A stretch of DNA of 64,000 nt from Cylindrospermum sp. FACHB-282 (GTDB taxonomy: Bacteria > Cyanobacteriota > Cyanobacteriia > Cyanobacteriales > Nostocaceae), in assembly GCF_014697195.1 (NCBI RefSeq), contig NZ_JACJRJ010000028.1:18830-82829 (forward strand), written 5' to 3'. The position numbers were made by a program, and so were the translations under genes. Below are positions 48,524-58,738 of the stretch, piece after piece (position 1 is the stretch's first letter; each line of letters begins with the position of its first letter). A model generated the notes under the pieces. It had not been told where the DNA came from. It saw nothing but the letters and a program-made list of their open reading frames with translations, and searched no databases.

Positions 48524-48965
48524 TTGATTGAATAGATATTAGTCAGTATCACGTATTTAATACCATAAAGCTGTCTATTAAAAAACATCGATTAATATAA
48601 TGTTACTTAAGTAAGAGAGACTTGTTCAGGAGTCGGTTTTTACCTGCGAAGATTTTTCAAACCTAACTCCAAAAGCTCTTGTACGGCGAAGGCTGTGGTG
48701 TATACACAAGTCTCTCTCGATGCAATTTATGGTTGCGATAACACAGGAAACAAAACCTCACCCTGGTGCTGCTATCGCTTTACCTGTCGCTCTCCTTGGT
48801 AAGGAGAGGGATTTCTTTCAGGACTCTTTGAGATTTAAAAAAACTTTTGGGTAATCGGATAACTTGTGCGTACACCTTAGCACGGGAAAGGGGAGAGTTT
48901 TAGTTGTTAGACACAATACAACCCTTAACAATGAGATAAGAACTAATTACCACTAACAGCTATTT
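48524..48965. other. Intergenic region before ycf46
   Basis: No supported gene. It holds small hairpins such as CTCTCCTT-GGT-AAGGAGAG near 48792-48810, and promoters of the two divergent flanking genes. Confidence 0.4.
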
Positions 48966-50480
48966 ATGAATTTCCGTGAAGAATTTAAACTGCTGCTACG
49001 CGCCCGCTACCCTTTGATTTATATTCCTACCTATGAGGAAGAACGGGTAGAAGCTGCAATTCGAGAAGAAGCGACAAACCAAGGTAATCGCCCTGTGTAT
49101 ACTTGGGATTTTGTTGATGGCTACCAGGGAAACCCTAATGACGCGGGGTTTGGAAGGCGTAACCCGTTGCAGGCTTTGGAGTTTATCGAAAAATTACCAG
49201 CTTCTGCGCCTGCGGTGCTTATTCTCCGAGATTATCATCGGTTTTTAGATGATGTGGCGATCGCACGCAAACTCCGCAATCTCGCCCGACTCCTGAAGTC
49301 GCAACCAAAAAATATCGTCTTACTATCGCCGCGCATCGCTATTCCTGACGATTTAATGGAAGTGCTGACAGTGGTTGAGTTCCCCTTACCCGCAGCGCCA
49401 GAAATTAAAACCGAGGTGGAACGGTTATTGCAATCTACAACTAACTCCCTTTCGGGGAAAGTTTTAGATGACTTGGTGCGCTCTTGTCAAGGGCTGTCGA
49501 TGGAAAGAATCCGCCGGGTTTTAGCGAAGGCGATCGCCACTCACGGAGAATTGCAGCCAGAGGACGTGGATTTAGTTTTGGAAGAAAAACGCCAAACTAT
49601 CCGCCAAACCCAAATCCTGGACTTTTACCCCGCCACTGAGCAGATTTCTGATATAGGAGGATTAGATAACCTCAAAGACTGGTTAATCCGCCGGGGAGGC
49701 TCATTTACAGAACGAGCGCGACAGTACGGATTACCGCACCCCCGTGGTTTAATGTTGGTGGGGATTCAAGGAACTGGTAAATCTTTAACAGCAAAAGCGA
49801 TCGCCCATCATTGGCATTTACCATTATTACGCCTCGATGTCGGGCGCTTATTCGGTGGTTTAGTCGGTGAATCAGAATCCCGCACCAGGCAAATGATCCA
49901 AGTAGCTGAAGCCCTCGCCCCTTGTGTTTTGTGGATTGATGAAATAGATAAAGCCTTTTCAGGATTGGGGAGTAAAGGCGATGCGGGAACAACAAGCCGG
50001 GTGTTTGGGACTTTTATTACCTGGTTAGCCGAAAAAAAATCACCGGTGTTTGTTGTCTCCACCGCCAACGATATTCAGGCTTTACCCCCGGAAATGCTCC
50101 GCAAAGGGCGATTTGATGAAATTTTCTTTGTGGGTTTACCCAGCCAAGAAGAAAGAAAAGCAATTTTTAACGTTCATTTATCCCGACTGCGCCCCCATAA
50201 CTTGAAAAGTTATGACATCGATAGGTTAGCTTATGAAACGCCCGACTTTTCAGGAGCCGAGATTGAGCAAACCCTAATAGAAGCCATGCATATTGGGTAT
50301 AGTCAAAATCGAGATTTTACTACTGACGATATTTTAGAAGCCGCCAGTCAGATTATCCCCTTGGCTCGAACCGCAGTGGAGCAAATTCAAAAACTACAAG
50401 AATGGGCTGCCTCTGGGAGAGCTCGTCTAGCTTCAAAAAACAGTCCCTTGAGTGAACGCATTCAACGGCAGTTGCAATAA
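48966..50480 (+). CDS. ycf46: AAA ATPase Ycf46
   Basis: 504 residues. An N-terminal Ycf46-specific domain (about 1-230, MNFREEFKLLLRARYPLIYI) is followed by an AAA+ module (about 230-480): Walker A GIQGTGKS at 266-273, Walker B CVLWIDEIDKAF near 316, and arginine-finger region RKGRFDEIF near 378. Ycf46 is conserved in cyanobacteria and red-algal plastids and has been linked to regulation of CO2 use. Cytosolic. ATG 48966 matches the family start. Confidence 0.93.
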   Translation: MNFREEFKLLLRARYPLIYIPTYEEERVEAAIREEATNQGNRPVYTWDFVDGYQGNPNDAGFGRRNPLQALEFIEKLPASAPAVLILRDYHRFLDDVAIARKLRNLARLLKSQPKNIVLLSPRIAIPDDLMEVLTVVEFPLPAAPEIKTEVERLLQSTTNSLSGKVLDDLVRSCQGLSMERIRRVLAKAIATHGELQPEDVDLVLEEKRQTIRQTQILDFYPATEQISDIGGLDNLKDWLIRRGGSFTERARQYGLPHPRGLMLVGIQGTGKSLTAKAIAHHWHLPLLRLDVGRLFGGLVGESESRTRQMIQVAEALAPCVLWIDEIDKAFSGLGSKGDAGTTSRVFGTFITWLAEKKSPVFVVSTANDIQALPPEMLRKGRFDEIFFVGLPSQEERKAIFNVHLSRLRPHNLKSYDIDRLAYETPDFSGAEIEQTLIEAMHIGYSQNRDFTTDDILEAASQIIPLARTAVEQIQKLQEWAASGRARLASKNSPLSERIQRQLQ

Positions 50481-50567
50481 TGACTTAGTCAATTATTATT
50501 AGTCAATAGTCAATAGTTAATGATCAATTACTATGGACTATTGACTAATGGTGTAGAGGTTGTAATT

Positions 50568-51086
50568 ATGTTTTCTGGCTTACTAAAATTTATACTAGGG
50601 TTTTTCTTAGCGATCGTCGTTTTAATAGGTAGCAGCGCTACAATTGCTCTCTATTTCGTCAATCGCACCGCCATACCCCCCGCCAAACCCATGTTTGCTA
50701 ATGATAATGCCTCGGTGAAAGTCAAAAACCCAAAAGCGATCAATGTAAAAGCCTCACCCACCCCCAGTACTAGTCCCAGTACTAGTCCCAGCCCGGATTC
50801 TAGCCCTAGCCCTAGCCCTATCCCCAGCCCTACAGAATCACCCAAGGAATTACCTCCGGGAGCTTACCTAGGGCGTGTAACCTGGCCTCAAGGCTTAAGA
50901 TTGCGTACCGAACCAAAGCAGGATGCTGAAAGTGTTGGAGGAGTTAGTGCTAATCAAAAAATTATCGTCTTGGAAGAAAGCGATGATAAACTCTGGCAAA
51001 AGATTCGCGCCGAAGGTAGTGAACAAGAAGGTTGGGTGAAATCAGCGAATACTCAACGAGTTGACGAAAAACCACAACAACAATAA
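50568..51086 (+). CDS. Membrane-anchored SH3 domain protein
   Basis: 172 residues from ATG 50568 (MFSGLLKFILGFFLAIVVL). The single N-terminal helix anchors it, followed by a low-complexity Ser/Pro/Thr linker (about 60-92; DNA repeats CCCAGTACTAGT and CCTAGC) and a bacterial SH3-type domain (about 100-160, RVTWPQGLRLRTEPKQ, then WVKSANTQ). Such proteins bind cell-wall components in the periplasm. An upstream in-frame ATG at 50520 lies in repeat DNA and is unlikely. It is 87 bases after ycf46. Confidence 0.82.
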   Translation: MFSGLLKFILGFFLAIVVLIGSSATIALYFVNRTAIPPAKPMFANDNASVKVKNPKAINVKASPTPSTSPSTSPSPDSSPSPSPIPSPTESPKELPPGAYLGRVTWPQGLRLRTEPKQDAESVGGVSANQKIIVLEESDDKLWQKIRAEGSEQEGWVKSANTQRVDEKPQQQ

Positions 51087-51266
51087 TTTTTTGGCGAAAG
51101 TCAATTTTGTAAGTATGAACTTACAACAGATAAACATAGATAATTTTTCTGTGTTTATCTGTATTTTAAAATAATAAAATAAGATTTTTTTACAGGAGTA
51201 TATAAATTACTGACTACCAACAAATTTTTCCTTTGACATTTAATTATGTCTACCTACTGACGAAGC

Positions 51267-53246
51267 TTAATTCACAATGAAGGATGAAAAGTTTTTTCTG
51301 CCATCTACCATCTGCCATCTGCCATCTGTCTTATTTTCAAGATAGCTACTAACCCTCTGGGATTTGCTTTTTTTTAGTAGTGTTGTGGCATCTTCAGCTA
51401 ATACAGGGCGACTAAAAAAATAGCCTTGCATGAATTCACATTTAAGAATTCGCAATAAATTGCGTTGTTCTTCGGTTTCGACTCCTTCGACAACAACTTT
51501 CAAATTAAGTGCATTAGCTAAAGAAATTATCGCTGTTGTGATGGCAGCATCATTAGAGTTACTAGTCAGATTACACACAAACGATTTATCAATTTTTAAG
51601 GCATGAACAGGAAAATTTTTCAGATAACTGAGAGAAGAATATCCTGTACCAAAATCATCTAGGGAAATTGAAACCCCCATATTACCTAGATCGTTCAAAA
51701 TTTTTCTGGTAAAGTCAACATCTTGCATAGCAATAGTTTCGGTAATTTCTAAATCCAAATACTGGGGGTTCAATTTGGTTTCTGATAATACCTGCTTCAC
51801 CAGTCCGACTAAGTTAGGTTGGCCAAATTGTCGTGCAGAGAGATTAACTGCCACTGATAAGGATGGTAAATCAAGAGCATCTTGCCAAGCTTTATTTTGT
51901 GTACAGGCAGTTCTTAAAACCCATTCACCAATGGGTATAATCAGTCCATTGTCTTCAGCAAGTGGGATAAATTTTCCCGGAGGAATTAAACCTAATTCTG
52001 GATGTTGCCAACGCAGTAGAGCCTCCATTTTGATTATTTCACCCGTGGCTATTTTCACCTGGGGTTGGTAGTAAACTATCAACTCTTCTCGTTCTAAGGC
52101 AGAGTACAAGCTGTTTTCTAAAGTTAACAATTTTAAAGCTTGTGAATTTATTTTTGATTGATAAAACTGATAGTTATTCCGTCCCTGGGACTTAACACGA
52201 TATAACGCCGCATCAGCATTTTTTATCAGGGTTTCTGCATCTTCTCCATGAATGGGATAGATGGCAATGCCAATACTGGGGCTGATATGCAAGTAGTGGT
52301 TCTCAATGTAAAATTCTGATTTGAAAGCTGCTAATATTTGCTCTTGGAAATGAATAGCATCCTGAATATTACTAATTTCTGGTAAAAGAAGGGTGAATTC
52401 ATCACCTCCCCAACGGGCAATAGTATCACCCGCTCGCAGACATTTGCTCAGACGTTGGGCAACATTTTGTAACAATTGATCCCCAATGGCATGACCTAGG
52501 GTCTCATTAATGGTTTGGAAGCGGTCTAAATCCAAAAAACACACTGCTAATTTACTGCTGTTCTGACGCGCTTGCACTAAGGATTCAGAAAGCCGCTGAT
52601 TAAATAATACTCGGTTCGGTAGATCGGTTAACAGGTCATGTAAAGCTTGATGGCGAATTGTGGCTTCTGCTATTTTGTGAGCAGTGACATCCCGAAAACT
52701 CCAGACTCTACCGATAATTTTTTGACCGATGCGCTGCGGTTGGGAATATCGCTCAAATACTTTCCCATCTTTAAAGGCGATCGCATCATAAATTTGGATA
52801 TCAGGTTTAAGGTATGATTCTCTAACTGTGTCCAGATGCTGTCTGGGATTTTTTAGCTGTTTGAGGGCTACTCTCAGAGCTTGTTTGTAGTTTCCTGACT
52901 CCAGAAGTAACTCAGGAATGCACCACATCTGGACAAACTTTTGATTAAAACCTGCGATATTGCCTTGAGTATCCACCGCTAAAATACCGTCGGTGGTTGA
53001 TTCTAGTGTCATCTGTTGCCAAGACAGAGATTTTTCTAGTTCATTTTGGATGCGCTGGCGTTCGGCAGTTTCTCTATGTAATTGTTGAGTTAAACAAAAT
53101 TGTTCTACTTCCGCTTGAGGTAGGTCGGGAATATGGCGAGCATCTACTTGTATTTTCCGGAATTTTGCCAACAGTAAATTTGAGATACATAACCCAATTA
53201 ATTTTGCTCCCAAGTAACTGAACAAACCGACCATCAACAACATCAT
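51267..53246 (-). CDS. PAS-GGDEF-EAL cyclic-di-GMP enzyme
   Basis: 659 residues. An N-terminal hydrophobic segment (about 1-27), a short coiled region, a PAS domain (about 72-190), GGDEF (about 195-365) and EAL (about 375-625). The cyclase motif is intact, GGDEF at 280-284, with an RxxD inhibitory site at 271-274. The phosphodiesterase motif EAL at 408-410 is intact, with NLSARQF, EITET and DDFGTGYSS. Both activities are therefore possible, with the PAS domain choosing. The last 19 residues come from an in-frame heptamer repeat. No neighbouring response regulator. Confidence 0.92.
   Translation of the reverse strand: MMLLMVGLFSYLGAKLIGLCISNLLLAKFRKIQVDARHIPDLPQAEVEQFCLTQQLHRETAERQRIQNELEKSLSWQQMTLESTTDGILAVDTQGNIAGFNQKFVQMWCIPELLLESGNYKQALRVALKQLKNPRQHLDTVRESYLKPDIQIYDAIAFKDGKVFERYSQPQRIGQKIIGRVWSFRDVTAHKIAEATIRHQALHDLLTDLPNRVLFNQRLSESLVQARQNSSKLAVCFLDLDRFQTINETLGHAIGDQLLQNVAQRLSKCLRAGDTIARWGGDEFTLLLPEISNIQDAIHFQEQILAAFKSEFYIENHYLHISPSIGIAIYPIHGEDAETLIKNADAALYRVKSQGRNNYQFYQSKINSQALKLLTLENSLYSALEREELIVYYQPQVKIATGEIIKMEALLRWQHPELGLIPPGKFIPLAEDNGLIIPIGEWVLRTACTQNKAWQDALDLPSLSVAVNLSARQFGQPNLVGLVKQVLSETKLNPQYLDLEITETIAMQDVDFTRKILNDLGNMGVSISLDDFGTGYSSLSYLKNFPVHALKIDKSFVCNLTSNSNDAAITTAIISLANALNLKVVVEGVETEEQRNLLRILKCEFMQGYFFSRPVLAEDATTLLKKSKSQRVSSYLENKTDGRWQMVDGRKNFSSFIVN
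51301..51328. repeat. Heptamer STRR inside the GGDEF-EAL gene
   Basis: Four tandem units, CCATCTA then CCATCTG three times, lie in the 3' end of the minus-strand gene. They are translated as the TDGRWQMVDGRK segment at the C-terminus, beyond the EAL domain. Confidence 0.85.
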
Positions 53247-54156
53247 GGTAGTCTTTGCTGTAGTAGATAATGGATTATTTTTCTCTGGGCAGAGTTTTTA
53301 ATGTTCATGCCAAATTACTATAAATTATTGAGAATCTAGTCCTATATTGGTGATCCTTAATTAATTACATACTATACGATTCTCGGAGGAAATCATCCTT
53401 TAGTGATAAATTTCCTAATTTTGCTTTGATTCTGACTATCAATCAATATTAAACCGCTTATTGTAGTATTTGTATAGATAATAAGATAGAAATAATCAAT
53501 GGATCTTATTACTAAATATACTTTTATGTTGAGATTTTGTAATGTTGACAACAAATATATAACAGATTATTTAAAATAATCAGATTATATAATGTCAAGT
53601 TGCTGAAGAGAGTCGAACAAAAAACTACTTATTAGCAAATTTCTCAGCTAATAAATTAAAGTTATGCTTACTGTAAGTCTAGTGTTACTAGAGATTTAAG
53701 TCGGTAGAAGCAGGTATTGAAAGTGGAAATTGGGTTCAAATTCCTCAATTTTCTCAAATAAATGGTATCGCAGGTGGGGAGTACTCGACAATTTTCTCTA
53801 TTTCATTGATGATTATTAATACACTACTACTGATGATTATTAGGGAAATACTAGCTTGTCAAAGTAACTAATAAATCTGAAGACGTAATAAATCTTAACA
53901 CAATTGTCAAAAAACTCGATTAAGATTTACCCATTGGCAAAAAATGGTAAGTATAGTTATTGGTTTTATTCATTAAAAGTCCTGTAAATTGTGCTGGGCA
54001 GCACACTAGGGCTAGGATGTAAAGATAGGCATCAAAAAAGCCTGAAAAGAGAGTAAATTTGTAGGGTGGGTCAGTCCTAGGGATTTTAAAACCGGGTAAT
54101 GTAAGAGTGAAAACCTTTGAAATAAAGGGTTTTAGCAGTTTTGTTGCACAAAATAA
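53247..54156. other. Long intergenic region with a diverged shared element
   Basis: 910 bases, A/T-rich, no supported gene. A 59-base core at about 53931-53989 (CATTGGCAAAAAATGGTAAG) is about 80% identical to 20208-20266, and further matching pieces (GTAAATTTGT, GGTCAGTCCT) follow in both places. GTGCTGGGCAGCAC at 53990-54003 is a perfect small palindrome. The GGDEF-EAL promoter should be near 53250-53350. Confidence 0.55.
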
Positions 54157-57100
54157 TTAAACAGACAAAAGCAATTGTGAACCTTGCTGAGTTTTATTGA
54201 CTTCAATCCGGGCTTGGAAGGCTTCTTTGAGATGGGGCATGTGGGTGACGGTGAGAATGCAGGCGAAATCGGCAGCGATCGCATTTATGGCGGCAATTAA
54301 GCGATCGCATCCTTCGGCATCCTGTGTACCAAACCCTTCATCCACAATCAATAATTGCAAAGCCGCTCCCACTCGCTGGGCCAATAATTTCGCCAAAGCC
54401 AAACGGATAGCAAAGTTAATTCTAAAGGCTTCCCCACCAGAGTAAGTTTCATAAGCTCGCGTACCTCTGGTATCAGCAATTAAAATATCCAAAGTGTCTA
54501 TCAGCTTGGCGTTTTTCTTGCTAGACTTGCCACTGCGCCCAGCTTTCTGCGTCACAAATTGTACGTGCAACTGATTACCACTCAGCCGCGAAAGTAATTT
54601 ATTTGTCTCGGCTTCCAGTTGGGGTAACACATTTTCAATCATCAATGCTTGGATGCCATTTTTCCCAAAGGCTTGGGACAATTCCTGATAAACACGATAT
54701 TGCTGCTTGCAATATTGCAATTGCTGCTGCTGTTGCTCATACTCAACTTGCTGGGTTTCTAATTGGTGAGCCAGTTGTTCTAAGCGCCCCAACTTGGCTA
54801 TTTGCTCATCAAGGTGCCGTCTGCGGGTTGCCAATTGCTGCTCTAAAGCTTGAATTTGGGCAGATGGGTTGTCTGTTTGGGCGAGTTGCTGGATAATACT
54901 TTCGATTTGGTTGGCGAGTTGTTGCCGTTCTGCTAATCTGGCAGTTTGAGCAACCGCTAACTCTTGCAATCTTGCCTGGAGTTGGGGATATTGCTGTTGA
55001 GCAGACAACATCTGTTGGTAACGCAAATGCCAAGATTGAGCTTCCCGCACAGATTGACGGAGGTGATTGTGCTGCTCGGAACTGTAGCTAATTTCCGCAA
55101 TTTGACGAGCTAGAGCAGCGATTTGTCTAGCACATTCAGAATCAATTTGCTCTTGCTGAATTCTGGTTTGCAATTGGGCAATATTGGCTTGGAGTTCGGG
55201 TTTTCGCGCTGCTAGTGTGGCGCGGCGCTTGGTAGCATCTTTAATTTGCTGAAGCTTAATTTCTGCCCACCGCCAGCGCTCAACTTCGCTGCGGGCAAGG
55301 GCGTGGTCTTGTTCATTGTAATTGAGTTGTTGCAGATATTCGTTTAGTTGCCTCAGTTCTGCTTGTTTGTCAGGGGCATAATCACCAGTTTGGAGCGATC
55401 GCTCTAAATGTTCTTTTTCAGCAGCGATTTGTTGCAGCTGTTGTTGTACATCGGTTGTCGCTTCTAACTGTGCCGCTAACTGTCCCCGTTGTTCCCGCAA
55501 AGCATCATAAGCCGCCAATTGTTGGGATATTTCCCGGTATTCCTGCCGTAGTACCTGAATTTCTCTATCTGACACCGCCATCTGTTCCCGCACTACCCAA
55601 AATTGCCCCTGAGTATCCTGGTACTCAAGTTGGGTTTTTTCTATCACCCGGCTCCAGTGATGTTCATCTAGAGGACGTTCACACAAGGGACACAGCGCAT
55701 TTGGGTTTTGGAGCATTTGCAGTTTTTGCTCTAATTCACCCAGCAGTTTTTCATAATCCCGTTGGTGCGCTTGCAAGCGTTCGATAAAATGACGCCGTTC
55801 CTGCCCTTTTTCCTGGACTCTTTGCAGATAAACTCGCTTTTTTTCCAACTCCTCAATCTGCAATCCTACATCCATCACCGCTTGCTGGAGTTGCGGTTGG
55901 CGGCGGTGTTGGCGTTGTAGTTGATTTTCTGTAGATTGCAGCTGTTCGAGTCGCGCGGCTAAACCCGCATGAGTGCGATCTAGTTGGCTTTGTAAAGTAG
56001 TCCGTTGTTGCAACAAGGGCGTAACTTGCATTTGCAGTTGATCCAAATGCGCTACATGATTACGCGCTGCGGCTAATTGTGCTAAAGCTGCTTCCACATC
56101 ACCAGATTTGGTAAGAGTTTGCTGAATTTCTTGCTCTTGTTGCTGCAAAGCTTCTAATTGGGCTTGAGTCTGTTGCAGTTGCCTTTCAATGTCGTTAATT
56201 TGTTTGGTAAGCTGTTGTTGTTTTAGTTGCCGTAACCCAGTAGCGTGGGTATGTTGTTCAAATTTGGCAGCAAAGGCTTCTTCTTGAGATTGCAGATTTT
56301 GGTATTCGGTATATCCAGCTTGAATTTCGGATTGTTGATTTAAAATTGCTTCTAAATCTGCTAGCTGAGTTTTCACCGCTAATTGTTCTTGTTGGAGGCG
56401 ATCGCAATCTTGGGTAAGATTCTGGAATTGCTGCCTCACAAAACTCAGTTGTTGTTCCCAATTTTGCCGCTGATGCTGCACAACTTGCAAACTTTGTAAT
56501 TGAATATTATCAAAAGCTTGCACCTCTTGCAACTTATTCAGTTCAGCTTCTAACTCTGTTCTTTGGGCAACAGTAGTCTCCCGTTGTTGTAGCTGAATTT
56601 TAATTGCCTCTAAAGAACGCTCTAAATCTTCCACCCGGAATTTGAACTTTTTAGAACTGTCCTTAGCCCGTTCTTCTAATTCATCATACTGATTTAGCTT
56701 CAACAACTCCGCTAAAATTTCTTTGCGTTCTGTCGGCCGCTTCAGCATGAATTCATCAGCCCTACCTTGACGTAGGTAGGCAGAATTAATAAAAGTATCG
56801 TAATCTAGTTTGATATGTTGTATGATCACATCCTGTGTTGCTCGCACCCCTTTGCCAGTGAGGGAACGAAACCCAGAAGGCGTTTCTATTTGAAATTCCA
56901 AAACGCCACTTGCACCCCGCAGACGGGTACGAATAACGCGATATTTTTGTTGGTTATTATGAAAGGTGAAATCAACCCGAACTTCTGTAGCGCCAGAATA
57001 GATCACATCATCTTCAGCAGTAGCGCGGCTTTCGCCCCAAATTGCCCAAGTGATTGCCTCCAGAAGAGAAGATTTACCCGCACCATTGGAACCACAAATA

Positions 57101-57183
57101 CAGGCCGTGTGCAAACCGCGAAAATCTAAAGTTGCATCACGGTAACTGAGGAAGTTTTTGAGGATAAGTTGTACTGGGATCAT
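54157..57183 (-). CDS. sbcC: SbcC-like DNA double-strand-break repair ATPase
   Basis: 1008 residues. SMC/Rad50-type protein: Walker A CGSNGAGKSSLLEAITWAIW near 31-50, long coiled coils (about 170-480 and 520-850), a zinc hook CPLC at 498-501 in the middle, then ABC signature TYSGGEAFRINFAIRLALAK and Walker B LLIVDEGFGTQD near the end. With the SbcD nuclease it opens hairpin-capped DNA ends and trims breaks; sbcD is not in the window. The coils are very Gln-rich. ATG 57183 begins MIPVQLILKNFLSYRDATL, the usual N-terminus. Confidence 0.95.
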   Translation of the reverse strand: MIPVQLILKNFLSYRDATLDFRGLHTACICGSNGAGKSSLLEAITWAIWGESRATAEDDVIYSGATEVRVDFTFHNNQQKYRVIRTRLRGASGVLEFQIETPSGFRSLTGKGVRATQDVIIQHIKLDYDTFINSAYLRQGRADEFMLKRPTERKEILAELLKLNQYDELEERAKDSSKKFKFRVEDLERSLEAIKIQLQQRETTVAQRTELEAELNKLQEVQAFDNIQLQSLQVVQHQRQNWEQQLSFVRQQFQNLTQDCDRLQQEQLAVKTQLADLEAILNQQSEIQAGYTEYQNLQSQEEAFAAKFEQHTHATGLRQLKQQQLTKQINDIERQLQQTQAQLEALQQQEQEIQQTLTKSGDVEAALAQLAAARNHVAHLDQLQMQVTPLLQQRTTLQSQLDRTHAGLAARLEQLQSTENQLQRQHRRQPQLQQAVMDVGLQIEELEKKRVYLQRVQEKGQERRHFIERLQAHQRDYEKLLGELEQKLQMLQNPNALCPLCERPLDEHHWSRVIEKTQLEYQDTQGQFWVVREQMAVSDREIQVLRQEYREISQQLAAYDALREQRGQLAAQLEATTDVQQQLQQIAAEKEHLERSLQTGDYAPDKQAELRQLNEYLQQLNYNEQDHALARSEVERWRWAEIKLQQIKDATKRRATLAARKPELQANIAQLQTRIQQEQIDSECARQIAALARQIAEISYSSEQHNHLRQSVREAQSWHLRYQQMLSAQQQYPQLQARLQELAVAQTARLAERQQLANQIESIIQQLAQTDNPSAQIQALEQQLATRRRHLDEQIAKLGRLEQLAHQLETQQVEYEQQQQQLQYCKQQYRVYQELSQAFGKNGIQALMIENVLPQLEAETNKLLSRLSGNQLHVQFVTQKAGRSGKSSKKNAKLIDTLDILIADTRGTRAYETYSGGEAFRINFAIRLALAKLLAQRVGAALQLLIVDEGFGTQDAEGCDRLIAAINAIAADFACILTVTHMPHLKEAFQARIEVNKTQQGSQLLLSV

Positions 57184-57448
57184 TGAGGCTATAGCGCCAC
57201 ATTTACAATTTTAATAATTAGCAGTACAGATGCACTGCTTTTGTTAGTTTAGCTATCTAGACAGCAGGTTTCTAGTCTTGAATACATCAATTTTACATAA
57301 ATTAACAACAGAATGGGTTGTTTTTTGGTGTTGGGTAAAACATTTTTACCGACTTCAGAGAAAAAATCGGGAGTAACTGACGTGGATGCGATCGCTAAAA
57401 TAATCATTAACAGAACTCACAGCCTACCCATCTTCGCAATGAAACTGA

Positions 57449-58381
57449 ATGACTCGATTTATTCATGACCAATTTGCCAAGGACTATCTGGAAGAACTGC
57501 TAAAATCTTATGGGAAAGTAGAAGCCCCCAGTCGTGTTGCCGGAGAGGTGCGAGAAATAGATGTCTTATTTTCTCCCTCAATTCCCCAAAACCCTAACTT
57601 GCAAACCCTAGGTTTATTGGGAAGATTGGCAGATAACACCGCTATCCTGGAACCATACCGCAACCCGGCCTCAAAAGAAGAAATTTGTGATTGTCTCCTA
57701 AAATTATTAGAACTTAGGGGTGCATTACAAAGGGAAGCGAACCGAAATAAAACCGCCATTCAAGAATTAGCAAATCCCAAATTATGGATTCTCACCCCCA
57801 CAGCATCCACCACGCTGTTAGCGGGATTTGGTGCGACTCAAAAAGCCGACTGGTTGCCCGGAGTACACTTTTTACCTGAGTATTTACGGACAGCTATCGT
57901 TGCCATCCATCAATTACCACGCATTCAGGAAACCCTGTGGATAAGAATTCTTGGTAGAGGAACAACACAAAAACAGGCAATTGATGAATTAGAAACGCTA
58001 CCATCAAACAACCCATTCCGGCGAGCAACGCTAGAATTACTGTATAACTTGCAGAAAAGCTTAGTAATCTCTCAAACTCCAGAAGCAGATGACAAGGTGC
58101 TAATTATGCGACTTACACCATATTATCAACAAGACCGAGAACAAGCCATACAAGAAGGAAGACAGAAAGGAATACAGGAAGGAATACAGGAAGGAAGACA
58201 AGAAGGAAGACAGGAAGCACAAAGACAACTTGTAGAAAATTTACTCCGAGTTCGTTTTGGTTCATTGGATGCACAACTATCAGCAATTATTGAACCGTTA
58301 TTAGCGCTACCAGCAGAAGAGTTTACCCCCTTACTAGTGAATTTATCGCGGGAAGAGTTAATTAATCGGTTTAGCAGATAA
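57449..58381 (+). CDS. DUF4351 / Rpn-like protein
   Basis: 310 residues. The N-terminal part resembles the PD-(D/E)XK-like Rpn/transposase-nuclease group common in cyanobacteria, with EVREIDVLFSP holding a plausible acidic site. A linker of repeated GRQEG/GIQEG units lies at about 228-252. A DUF4351 helical domain closes the protein (about 255-310, LVENLLRVRFG). Related proteins occur in many copies per genome; nuclease activity is inferred. The linker DNA repeats may vary in length. Confidence 0.82.
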   Translation: MTRFIHDQFAKDYLEELLKSYGKVEAPSRVAGEVREIDVLFSPSIPQNPNLQTLGLLGRLADNTAILEPYRNPASKEEICDCLLKLLELRGALQREANRNKTAIQELANPKLWILTPTASTTLLAGFGATQKADWLPGVHFLPEYLRTAIVAIHQLPRIQETLWIRILGRGTTQKQAIDELETLPSNNPFRRATLELLYNLQKSLVISQTPEADDKVLIMRLTPYYQQDREQAIQEGRQKGIQEGIQEGRQEGRQEAQRQLVENLLRVRFGSLDAQLSAIIEPLLALPAEEFTPLLVNLSREELINRFSR

Positions 58382-58509
58382 TTTGGTAAGTTGTCTTAGT
58401 TACCAGAAATGCGAATGATTCAGTAGTTTTGCTGGTAACTAAGGCGATCGCTAAACCCAACCCAGGCATCGCATTTTTTCTCATTTTGGGGAGAATTATC
58501 AAAAATAAA

Positions 58510-58527
58510 AACCCGCGCTGACGGGTT
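58510..58527 (-). terminator. Intrinsic terminator of the 65-residue gene
   Basis: AACCCG and CGGGTT form a 6-bp stem with loop CGCTGA. On the minus strand it is followed by TTTTATTTTT, a strong U-tract, 14 bases past the stop codon. Confidence 0.8.
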
Positions 58528-58540
58528 ATCACGATTTAGT

Positions 58541-58738
58541 TTAGAGGTTTTCTTCGTCTTGGGGAACGGGTAGAAGTTGAAAAAGGGTGGTTTTGAATTG
58601 CCAATGCAAGTACAGGATAATTACTAAACGCTGGAAAGCGTGATTTTTTTTAAGCTGATACCAAGCTTGATTTAGAACTTTTTTAACTAGCCAAGGTAAA
58701 AATATTTTTTTAATTGTCCACAAAAGGGCAGTTTCCAT
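58541..58738 (-). CDS. Small basic hypothetical protein
   Basis: 65 residues, rich in Leu, Lys, Trp and Gln (METALLWTIKKIFLPWLVKK at the N-terminus), amphipathic helices, no clear transmembrane segment. Family not recognised. An intrinsic terminator 14 bases downstream on the same strand argues for a real transcript. Confidence 0.6.
   Translation of the reverse strand: METALLWTIKKIFLPWLVKKVLNQAWYQLKKNHAFQRLVIILYLHWQFKTTLFQLLPVPQDEENL

Noticed and set aside
53700..53760. tRNA-like T-arm sequence (GGGTTCAAATTCC)
   Set aside because: No acceptor stem, D-arm or anticodon arm could be folded around it.
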